The position numbers were made by a program, and so were the translations under genes. A stretch of 64,000 nucleotides of DNA from Parachlorella kessleri. Lineage: Eukaryota > Chlorophyta > Trebouxiophyceae > Chlorellales > Chlorellaceae. A model generated the notes under the pieces. The model had not been told where the DNA came from. It did not search any database and was given only the letters and a program-made list of their open reading frames with translations. Below are positions 34,381-44,264 of the stretch, one piece after another. The stretch's first letter is position 1. Each line of letters starts with the position of its first letter. The DNA lies in the NCBI GenBank assembly GCA_001598975.1, contig BBXU01002910.1, forward strand, positions 1 through 64,000. Reading direction: 5' to 3'.

Positions 34381-35350
34381 CTACATCTGCACCCGCGTGT
34401 CAATCCGCTCCAAAGCCTCTATAGTGATTATGCTGTTTCCTCGGATTACCTGCAGCAGAAAAGGCAGCGACCAGCCCAACCTTGCACAGCCGCCTGGCTG
34501 CCAGGCCTTCCGCCCACAATGCTTCGAAGAGGAGCCAATGTAGCAGACTTTGGAGCTGGCCATCGCTGTAAAGAGCCATCGCTATAAAAACGAACAGCTT
34601 CAGCTCAAACACTCCAAACACCACGACAACAAGGGCACAAGCAGGCTTCAGGAACACGCAAGAGAGACACAGGTCCGCTACCTTGTACTTTTCTTAATAG
34701 AAGACACTTCACAACACTCACCACCATGCCGATATCCTGTTTGAGCTTCTCATCAACTGTTCCATCCAGCACCAGGTTCATAAACTGGTCAAATCCACGT
34801 AGCACACCGGTCACGTGCCGATTGGCGTTCAGCCGTACTGCAACAAGCAGGACAGGATAAACCCAAGTAAGTCACTACGGGATACACGGTGGGAATGCAA
34901 TGACAACGCGAGGTTCACTGAGCCACAGCATGACTAACACCCAGGCGAAAAGACGGTAGTGCTACTTGCCAGTAAGTTACGCAGAGTAAGCTGAAGTGAG
35001 CACAACACATAACACAACAGCGAGCAGCACGATTCCTGCCCCCCCTTGGAGTCCTGCCAGCTAGCTGAACACTGATTAGTGCAAGCCCAACGGAGCCCTG
35101 TGTATGCACTCACTACTAAGCTTCTTGTCCATGTATCCCTTCAGTTCTGGCGGCTGAATCTTCACCTGCACCCACCACAACAGCCTCCATGCTTACCCTG
35201 CTACCTGATATCGAGGCTCCTGGCAAGGAAGGACGACAAAACAGTGCATGTTAAGGCACACTCGCAATTGAGAGCACGGACCACCATCACACACCATGCA
35301 CGATGTCGATCAAGCAACGACCGTCACTGAGCACAGAAAACACTCACCAT
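34381..35350 (-). CDS. SNRPG: Small nuclear ribonucleoprotein G (Sm G)
   Basis: Four exons (35350-35348, 35165-35114, 34837-34722, 34449-34381) total 240 nt and 79 residues, the normal size. Sm G is one of seven proteins forming the Sm ring on spliceosomal U1, U2, U4 and U5 snRNAs. The sequence VKIQPPELKGYMDKKLS begins the Sm fold. The Sm1 motif RHVTGVLRGFDQFMNLVLD is followed by TVDEKLKQDIGMV and the Sm2 motif VIRGNSIITIEALERI. Lsm7 is similar, but GFDQFMNLV with IGMVVIRGNSI fits Sm G. The first coding exon contains only the ATG, which is followed at once by GTGAGTG. It is inferred because exon 2 (VKIQPPEL) has no methionine and a GTGCAG acceptor precedes it. Confidence 0.92.
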
Positions 35351-36230
35351 CTTTGCTTATATGTGCAAGCAGCAAGCTTTGGGGAGATGGAGCACAAAGG
35401 AAGCGTGTACTTGCGTTATAGTCTTTTGGAATGTTAAGGACAGCCAATCCAAATAGGCCGTGGAAGCCTATAGAGCATGACAACGTTGTTCTTCCCGGAG
35501 TGCTCGAGCATGCTCCGCAGGCTTCCCGCCAGTGGAACTGCGTTTGGAAATGGTGCAGGCAATGCAACAAAGAGGAGGTCGGGTTGGACTGGACTGACAG
35601 GGCTGTCTGCACTTATTAGTATGCGTGGCAGGCAATGCTACAGAAAGGAGGTACGGGTATACCGGGCTCAGGGTCAACAGCGGCAGGCGCTGCGGCAAAA
35701 AAGGAAACGTACAAGTGAACTGTGCTGAGAGGGTTGGATGCAGTAAGCTCTGGGACTTGCCTGAGAGCTCTGACTTAGGTGTCTAATATGGGTCCCCCCC
35801 CCTTCCCAACTGTCGTCAGCGGCACACACTAGTCCCTAGGGTCCCAGCTGATTACACACCACAAGTGAGCCCTGGAAACCTATAACTCTTGGGTACCTCG
35901 GTCATCGGCTGTGCATTGCCAGTGCATCTGGACTTTATGCTTTGGCTGCGTATCTACTTTATGATGTGCATGCTGGCCAGAAGGCCTAAGCGGGCTAGGT
36001 ACGGTAGTGACTTCGCACCTATGGACACATTGTTCAAGGACCTGCAGAAGGACCAGCAGGGCACGCTACCTTGCCCTTGGCAGGCATCATTGGCTCGGTA
36101 GCAAAACCTCCGACCACTCATACCACACAACTACCTGCACGTCCTGCCATTCTACAGTCCCTAAGCCTGCGTCACCTTAAGCCGTCTAATCAACCTGGCA
36201 TGCAATCAACCTCGCCCTGTCTGCTGTTTC
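35351..36230. other. Intergenic with rearranged repeat copy
   Basis: This region lies upstream of Sm G and downstream of the POLE3 stop. It contains a scrambled copy of the dispersed repeat near 35580-35765. No exon is supported in the rest. Confidence 0.45.
35580..35765 (+). repeat. Dispersed repeat copy D (rearranged)
   Basis: GGGTTGGACTGGACTGACAG lies at the left, then GTATGCGTGGCAGGCAATG at about 35619, then GGGTTGGATGCAGTAAGC with a CTTGCCTGAG tail at about 35730-35763. The order differs from copies A-C, as if two partial copies were joined. Confidence 0.6.
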
Positions 36231-38264
36231 TCAAGTGCCTCCGTGCTCAGCTGCCGCTTGCTGATCTGGTTCCGCCAGCTCGGCCTCCGGTATTGTCTGC
36301 TGCTGCAAGTGTTGACTCTCCTGCCCCTGCTGCTCCCCCTGCTCTGCGTCCTCCCCATCCACCTCCTGCTCTTGCTGCTCCTCCGCTTCCTCCTCCTCCG
36401 CTGCACCTCCTGCACCGTCCTCTGCTGCCCTTTGCTCTGCACGGTAGTAGCCGCAACAATACGCATGAATGCACATCATGGCATGCCGGCTTCGGGGGGG
36501 ACCTTGATCTCCCAGTAACTGGCGGGGCTAGACCATGCAGTAACAACCGTGCTGGACAAGGCCCCTCGCCGGAAGTAATATAGCAGTGCTGATGCACACC
36601 AATGACACAGGGCACACAGTCACTCTGATTCGGCTGGAACTCAGGCTCACATCCTGCCTTGGAAACATTGTTAAAGCAGTGCTGTCCACTTGCGTGGCTC
36701 TCTGCACAGGAGTTGCCTTCCCAGAGCACCAGAGAAGACCTTCCTTGGCAAGACCCGCTGGCTCACCTTCTTCTCCTGCCCCCTCCAGCTCCTTGCCAGC
36801 CTTCCGCTTCTTCGTGGCCTCTGCCTTCTTCTTGTTCTTTTCCCGCGCCTCAACTTTGTAGGCTGCAGCAGGCCACCAGGCGAGCATGCCAAATGAGCAC
36901 ATCAGAGCTCAGGCAAAACTGAGGAGCATTTCTGCACCCAGCCATCAGTTTAGTTTGCTCTCTCAGTCGTTGTGCGCATGCCTGCCAAACAGTATTCCAG
37001 TGACCGAAGTGATGGCGAACTTCTGCGGTTGATGCCTCACAACTGGGTGCGCATGTCCATCTCCACAGTGAAACCACTGCCAGTTCACTTTGCCTCCTGT
37101 TGCTGCAAACCCTCCCTCCCCACCTAGAGGGCCAGGCGGCCATCCCATGCTGACATGGATTACCAGTATACCTCTCATTCACCATCTAACATAGCCGCGT
37201 TGCGCGCTCTTTGACAATAAGACAATTCCTCCCCACCTAGAGGGCCAGGCGGCCATCCCATGCTGACATGGATTACCAGTATACCTCTCATTCACCATCT
37301 AACATAGCCGCGTTGCGCGCTCTTTGACAATAAGACAATTCCTCCCCTGCTATAAAAACAAAGCAGTCACATAATAGCTCTGTAAGCCTCCCTCACCTTC
37401 CAGGGCCTCGCGTAGGCCCGGAACCAGCTCTCCGAAGTCCAACTCCTCCAACGCGGCTATGACGTCGTCAGCGCTGATGGTTTGTCGCTTAGACTCCTTG
37501 CACACATCGTTGGCGGTGGCAGTAAGGTAATGGATGAACACCTACAGCAGTTGAGGCAAGCTTCAGTACAGTTCCGGGGTTGCGTGTGGTATGACTTCAG
37601 CGTGAAAGGTGGCCTACCAGGCAACCATAGTGATGCGATATACAACAATTATAGTCTGACCATGCCATGGCACAGCCAGCGAATGACCACATGCAGCAAG
37701 GCGCGACGGCCAATGGTAGCCCGCCTTCGTTGTACGAGAGAAGCTGACGGTGAGAATGGTTTTTCCTTGCATCCCAGTGGGCTGAGCTTCCTCCCAAGGT
37801 GTGCCCCCAGTAGCCCAACACACAGAAGAGCAGATGCTAGAACGACAGTCAACACAATGGCAGGCTAGCGAAGTGTTTGCTATCACTGAGGGCCCCGGAG
37901 CAAAGCATTTTGCTTTGGGTGCACACCTTGCCAGACTCGCAGAAGGCCAGGAGCGCATCCTTGTTGACCTGGAAGTCACGGCTGCCGTCGCCGCCGTTGG
38001 CTATGTCCACCTGTAGGATACCACTGAAGTGAGCATTCAGCTCAGACCTTACGCCCAGCCGTGCTGCAACTGCTGTCTGCCGTCATGTCGGCTGGCTTGC
38101 TGCTTCCCTCCTGCCACACACACAACTGTACCCACGTCGACTGTAGACTGCAAGCTAGACCTATATGCAAAAGTGTGGCATGATACCTGAGCCAGCTTGC
38201 CCTTCACGATGCGCTTCACAAGCGCCTTGGGCAGGTCGGCATCTGTGCTCGTGACTGCTGCCAT
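36231..38264 (-). CDS. DNA polymerase epsilon histone-fold subunit (POLE3/DPB4-like)
   Basis: Five exons (38264-38187, 38010-37927, 37541-37397, 36862-36767, 36436-36231) total 609 nt and 202 residues. The histone fold reads ADLPKALVKRIVKGKLAQVD, VNKDALLAFCESGKVFIHYL, TATANDVCKESKRQTISADD and VIAALEELDFGELVPGLREA. DLPKALV at the first helix and ISADDVIAALEELDF match POLE3/DPB4, rather than the CCAAT-binding NF-YB. POLE3 pairs with POLE4 in the replicative polymerase epsilon and in CHRAC-type remodellers, and helps pass parental histones to the leading strand. A lysine-rich segment (KNKKKAEATKKRKAGKELE) and a Glu/Gln-rich acidic tail follow, as in animal POLE3. Intron 3 contains a 113-bp tandem duplication. 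Confidence 0.9.
37117..37343. repeat. 113-bp tandem duplication in POLE3 intron
   Basis: The segment beginning CACCTAGAGGGCCAGGCGGC at 37121 recurs at 37234 and continues identically through TGACATGGATTACCAG and TTGACAATAAGACAATTCCT. I see no mismatch between the two copies, so the event looks recent. Edges are uncertain by a few bases because of CTCCCC at the junctions. Confidence 0.92.
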
Positions 38265-40519
38265 TTTGCAGCTCACGTCGGAGGTCTACTTATTACTTTA
38301 GTGACTGACGATATCCTGCGACAGAGTGATTCAAATTGACACACTTGATCAAGGTAGCACTTAGTAAACACACCTTTGCTTAGCTGATTCAGTGATATTA
38401 CTAGTGCTACTTCAAGAGCTTCACACACCAACTCACACTTTGGCCACGATGGCCATGGTTGAATCTCCCGCCACTGTCTCATTCCATCGATTCCACGATG
38501 CCTGGTGTCTCACAGAGACTCTTGGATATTCATCTAGAACATAATGCCACCGAAGGTTGCTGTATCCACCCTTGCTGCATAAGCTTGGCCCTCCCTTCTG
38601 CAGGGGAGTAGTCTTGCTACATCATGCCTCAAACACTACTTTGGGAGGAGCTTCAGCAACAACGGATTTGGTATATCACAGAAAACCCAGCTGCTGGTGC
38701 GGCTTCAAGCAACCCTGGCAGCCCAGGACAGCGAAGATGCAGCCCTCTATGCACAGTTAATGGCTAAGACTGCGCTGCCTGCCAAGAGCCTGGGATGCGC
38801 CCTCTACACTGTGTGACTATAGTAACTTATCCCTGCGGCGCTGCTTCAACCACCTGCTGCTTATGTAAGCGGGACGTGATGTATCCGCCAGGGCCGCAAC
38901 TGGCCCCTCTGCCCTTGGGGTCCCAGCGGGAGAAGACGATATCCCCGGCGGATGCTGCCCACGGGGGGCGCCTGGCGGCACGTGATGCTGGAGAGCGCGC
39001 AGCTCTCGACCATGCAGTTGCGTCGGCAGACAGGGAGCACTCACTTGCTTATGGCATGTGGAGCAGATTATCAACCCTTGAATTGGGGTGGAAAGACCCC
39101 TTACGAGCTGGCATGCATTCTGAGAGTACGCTTCGTTCTGGACAGCCAAAGGCATTAAGCAGGGTGCTGAGCAGGCGAGTCAAAGAGGGATTGCCTTTGG
39201 TTGTGGGGTTGTCACACGCTTTGTTTCTACTGCAGCATGGCCCATGAATGGTGCTCAACCCTGCTCCTGGATGCATGTCAGGGACAGGGGCAGTTCAAGT
39301 CTCCTAAGCTACTGCTACTGGGCATTACCACTAGTGAGAAGTATGACACCTGCTGCTCAAGTCCGCCTAAATCTGGCCCTTCCTGTCACGTGCATTTCCA
39401 TCTTAAATTTGGGGCCCATGGTAATTTTTTGGCTGCTTTTTACGCATGGTGTATGATTGGCGCACCAGATATCCTGGCTTTGCCCCAGGCAGCTGGCAGT
39501 GTCTGTCCGGGGCCTGCAGAGTTTGCGACTTTAGGTGCCAGCCTGTATATCATCAACGATGTTAACCACACTTCTCCCAATTGTAGCAGTGTTCGTGTGT
39601 ACAGCTGTAGTTGTCAGTGCGCTGGTCCAGCTGTCACTCACGCGGGGCCAGACATCCATACCCTACGTGTGTGACAGCCGGCATTCCAATGCATTTCACC
39701 TAGCAGAACCTATGGCGCTGGGCTAGAGGCAGCCCCGGGGCTGCTGGAGGCTGGGGATGATGCCAAGGGCAATGCCGGGGGGGGGGGGGTGCTGCCGCCC
39801 CCGTTCACTTTTGAGTTTGTGTACCAAAAACCAACCTGACTGTGACGATGCCTCCCATCGAGGGGAGCTCCCCCACTCCTGATCATTACACTGGCATGGC
39901 AGTTTCAGTCTAAGGGATTAGCAGCGAGGGATTGGCTAACCAGCATTGTCAGCTCTGGATGTGAAAGACTTCGAATGGTTGCAGCTCCTGCGTTGAGGTA
40001 GTATACAGACAAGTGAGACATCTTGGAAACCAGCATAGCGACGGTCAAGGTCCTTATGTACGTGCTCGCTGTCTAGCAAGCGTGACTGGGTGCCTTCAGA
40101 TGAGTGGTGGTAGGCCCCCAACAGCCTGAACCTCAAGTTGATGAAGCGCCTGCGCCCGGGAGGTCTCCAGCCCATGAGGCGCTGGTCTGGGGGCCAATGC
40201 AACCTGATTGGCCCTTCTGGGCTGCTTTGCGGGGGAACCATTGGGGCAGCTCTGGTTGCAGGGAGCCGAGCGGACAATGGACAGGTACCCTGCAGGTGTC
40301 AATGCAGGTCCGAGCGACTGGTCGGACGGGATCTCTAAGATGCTATACCACCCCATGTCAACAGAAGGCACAGTAAACGGAGGTTGTCAATACATCTCTT
40401 TTCAAGCTGTGTGCTTGCTGTTGTTCACCAGTGCTTCCTGCGGTGCGTCACTCCATGATTGGCCCCCCTTAGTGACCGCGTGAGCGACAACCAAGGCTGA
40501 CTCAACTCTAATTGCACAG
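38265..40519. other. Unresolved region; short possible exons
   Basis: No gene is assigned. A plus-strand frame at about 38605-38815 reads CLKHYFGRSFSNNGFGISQK and TQLLVRLQATLAAQDSEDAA before a stop, following a CTTCTGCAG acceptor. At 39559 a plus frame starts MLTTLLPIVAVFVCTAVVVS, a good signal anchor, and continues LTRGQTSIPYV before a GTGTGT. On the minus strand, about 40275-40020 reads RRRFINLRFRLLGAYHHSSE. These could be parts of real genes, but I cannot join them. A run of about eleven G lies at 39778-39788. Confidence 0.3.
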
Positions 40520-43311
40520 AAACTACTAGCCTTGTACTTTTCATGTCCAAGCCGGAGCGGGTCACAGACGAGGAAGGCCAGCTTGACGAACTTGGCCACA
40601 GGCACCCATGGGAAGAGGCTGTGTTCCTGGACCATGAGGTGCCTGACGAAGCCAGGCAAGCCTGCTTTTCATATAAAGTAATAGCACTTGTGTGTGCCTG
40701 CCCTCTGGTTTACCGCTGGGTCTGTAAGGTCCTACCGATACCTCCCAGTCTGCTGGTTGCAGGGAGAAGTTCAAGTACAGAGGCTTGTTTCAGAGTGGAA
40801 GCAGTGCGACCCCTCTACTTTTGTTTTCCGTGAAAGGTAACAACACATGGTATTTAGGAGTTGCGGTATAGCAGCCCTGCCTGAGTATGCATGGCGACTG
40901 GTCATCGGCAAGCTCCTGCTGTCATACGAACTGCCACTTCCGCTTGTTGATCCATGTGCACGGCCTTGACAGCAGTCTTGGCAGCGCGACAGGATGTCGT
41001 CAGTTTGGTGAGCCTCTAGCCACCGGGTTCGATTGCAACCCTGCGTCACTGCTGGTCCTGCCAGGTGTGGACCACAAGGGTCACCATTTCCATTGGCTAG
41101 CGCGCCGACACCGCAAGCGCGTCCGACAGCATCATGAGGCCCGCAGGGAGGATGGCAAGCCCCCGCCGGTCAGCTGGCTGGGCTGCCTAAATGTGGCAGC
41201 CCAGGCTGGCAAGCTGGGCTGGTGGGTGGCTGTGTTCTACACCCTGGGCAGCGTGTTGTTCATAGTCAGCGGCGCCGGCGGCGAGGCGCGGTGGATTGTA
41301 GAAAACAGCGAGGGTCTGCAGTCGCCCTATGCACGCTTCATTGCGTGGCCCAACCTTGTGGCGGCCTGGCTGTGCTTCTTCCCAGGCGGCATTCTCCAGG
41401 TGAGGGCGCGGGTCCGGTATTGTTGCTGATGTTTACGTGCCCTAGGACGACAGCTTTGTGTCAGTGTCGCTTGCCACGTTCCTCTCGCTGGCGGCAAGCT
41501 GGTGACCAATTTGCCTGGGTCCAATCGGAGGGCTGAAGGTGTTAGTAGTGGGATTTACGTGTTCTAGTCACGAGAGCAAGCGTGGCTAAGGGCCTCCCAG
41601 CTCCCAGGTGCAGCAACCAGGTAGCAGCAACATCAGGGCTCAGGGTTGAGTCAGGGTACAGGATCTAAGCCTTCAAGCATGGACATCTGGCAGCAAAAGT
41701 GCGGAGGCAGGGCCCTGGAGGCAGGCGATAGAGTGTTCTCCTCCTTGGTGCTGCAGACAATTGAGAGCCAGAACATGGACTATGAGGGCAGGGTGCGGGC
41801 TTGGAGCAAGCAGGGGCGACGCGGCAGGAAGCCCCGGCTCCGATTGTGGCCTCGGAAGGAAGGTGAGCTGTTGCGTGCGTTATTGCTGTTGCACATCTTG
41901 TTCAAGAACAACCTCAGGCTGCGATTAATTGTGACAGCTGGATGATGCCGAAGTGGTGGACATTTGTATTGTCAAGCCCTCGAGGTTAGATATGTGACAG
42001 CCATAGGGAACCTGTCACCGTAGTCAGTTGTATGTATCGCACCCTACCCATATCCGATGTACGTTACTGCCCATGTCTTTTTGCTCTGCAGATACCTTGC
42101 ATGTGGGGTGGTTGGGTGCGATTGTCCAATTATCTGGCATGCTGGTGAGACTTACAGGTAGTCGCTTTGGCTCCCTGTGGCTCATGCACCTGCCCATTTG
42201 TTCCCAGCTTAGAACTAGAGTTCTGAAGAGCAGTTCCTGCTGGGATCTCAGCATAGCCACTGCTATTGGATGAGAGCAAAGGCGGAGCACACGTGCTATG
42301 TCGCCCCTTCCCTGTGTGATTCCTAGGTTGCTTTGCACTGCAGGGCTTTAACCTGGCCACCTTGAGCAGCCTGATGAACACCTGCATCGACATGGAGGTG
42401 GGTTGAAAAGGCTAAGCTACGTTGCAGTGGTGTACTGCACCAGCATACCAAGCCTTGTGCTGTCCACTGGCCGCGCCCAATGTGAGCTTGATATGTCGCG
42501 GCTGTGCTTCTCCCTGCAGCCTATAACCTCCAAATGGACTGAGAACTTTGGGTTCACCTACGGCGGTGCAGGATTCACAGGTGGGGGCGCAGTCAGCGTT
42601 TGCATTGCACTCCCTTTGCCGCCCTTGTATGCCTTTGAGCAGAGTCTAACACTATCCTGGCCAGTTGGACAGCAGGATTGGCTAGGGATGGCGGGCTGCA
42701 GTGCTGACAATTGCCCCAGCAGGCTCCCAGCCAGTTACCGGCAGCTCCACCCACCTCAGACACGTAGCTGGGCTGTGCTGCAGTGTCGGGGGTAATGTTC
42801 TGCTGGGAGGCCACGGGCAGCCTGTGGAGGGGCCTGGTGCCAAGCCGCCTCTCTGACCTCAGAAGCATCAGCTGGCATGCAGGCAAGTGTCTTGCCGTAT
42901 GTGGACCTCGCTGCATGATGTTAGCCACAGGCACACCATGGAGTACAGAACGAGTCTCAAGGCTTGCTTTGCAGGTGTGGTTGGATGCGTTCCGGACTGG
43001 CCTTCTGGTGCCTCTTCAGTTCAGTTGGCAGTCAAGCCTTGTCTTGTCCGGTGTGTAAGCATGAGATGTGTCCACCACCTAATATGGTCACGGCACCTGA
43101 GCACCCCGCTGTGCCTTCCTGCACTGCAGCCTTCTGGAACCTGCACGGCTCCATCGGCTTCCTCATAGGCGGTGCCGCGCTGTACGCCACCAGCTTCAGC
43201 TGGCAACAGCTCCTGGCAATCAATGGCTACGGCAACTTGTGTGGGGCTGCGTGGTTCCTCCTGGGGGCGCTGGCAGCTCTGCTGGAGCAGGCAAACCCCG
43301 ACCACCCGTGA
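40520..43311 (+). CDS. Multi-pass membrane protein, possibly YrhK-like; 5' end uncertain
   Basis: Core exons 41065-41399, 41757-41862, 42092-42144, 42344-42397, 42520-42580, 42784-43050 and 43130-43311 join in one frame to the TGA at 43311. They code a basic cytosolic stretch (WLARRHRKRVRQHHEARRED) and several paired membrane segments: LGWWVAVFYTLGSVLFIVSG, FIAWPNLVAAWLCFFPGGIL, VGWLGAIVQLSGMLGFNLAT, and finally LHGSIGFLIGGAALYATSF and GAAWFLLGALAALLE. Repeated short G-x-x-L-F-x-x-G-S helices suggest YrhK-like domains; this is a guess from pattern. The exon at 42784 may contain an in-frame intron. Upstream, exons 40520-40638, 40763-40836 and 40875-40955 fit in phase, but two reading frames are possible and a GC-rich minus-strand frame overlaps. 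No certain start was found. Confidence 0.6.
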
Positions 43312-44264
43312 AGCTTCCCAGGGTGCTTACATAGCCAAGCTTCCCAGGCCAGCCTAGCCCACAGACTGGCGGGAGCAGCAGGTAGTTGCGCACCAGCATG
43401 CAGAGCAGCGGGTGGTTGGCAGTTTTGGAGGAGCTTTCATAGCTACGCCCAAGGCATTGCTGTAGCAATCGTGCCTCTGGCAGTGGCATGCGTGCTGGCA
43501 GTGTCAACTATAGCCAAAGGTTATTTTAGCGTGGTTTCCAGGGTAACAGGCAGTGCGGCATGAAGATTTCTATATCCGGCAGTTTTTATGGCGTGTATGG
43601 TGCAGCTCAAGAGCGCTGAAAGTTGCTGATGGAAATTGCAGGCGAATAAATTGAAGTTTTGCAAGGTGGTGTTTGTGGCACAGCCAAATGATTGTGGCTC
43701 TTACGTGCGTACAATGACTAATGCTTGGTTTAAGACATGCAAGGTAGGCCACCCCATTTCTGACAGACCCCCGAATGCTAGGGACTAGGATGACTTTAAG
43801 AGGCTGATCTGCTTACACCACGTTACCCACTTTTCATGTTGATTCCTCTAACAAGAGTTGCAGTGCAGTGCATGCAGCGAGTGCAGGCAGGCAGTGTCTG
43901 GCAGGGAGTATAGAGCGTCAAACCATGGCATGACCGTGGAAGCTAGACATTGGAAAGTGAGGCTCTTTCAATCAGGCAGGCACTGAACTGGCTAACGAGC
44001 GAAATGCACCCAGCAAGGTTTTATGCTGTCATCCTGTTCTAGCAGCGAAAGACGAGAGCTTCTACCTGGTGACACATCTCCTAAAAGTAGAAGCAACACA
44101 TTTGAAGGCTTTCCAAGCACCAGTACAGCGAGACTTTCAAGACATAGCGGTCAGTCAACTTGGGTGCAGTACCCCTCCGCATGTCTTCAATAAAGCTTTG
44201 TTACCATGTCTAGTAACTTCCCAGTAAATGGCAGTACTTGGGTTTTCTACCAATGCAGCAAGTG
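43312..44264. other. Convergent intergenic region
   Basis: The plus-strand membrane protein and the minus-strand expansin end towards each other across about 950 bp. No exon, RNA gene or repeat is supported. It should contain both 3' untranslated regions. Confidence 0.45.

Noticed and set aside
36243..36518. Plus-strand Leu-rich frame resembling a membrane protein
   Set aside because: It is the antisense of the acidic Glu/Gln tail of POLE3, whose five exons join in one frame.
40543..40659. Minus-strand frame HLMVQEHSLFPWVPVAKFVK as a separate gene
   Set aside because: Third-position G/C is high there, but I could not join it to other exons. It overlaps plus-strand exons that fit the membrane-protein model. 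It stays possible, so that gene's 5' end has low confidence.
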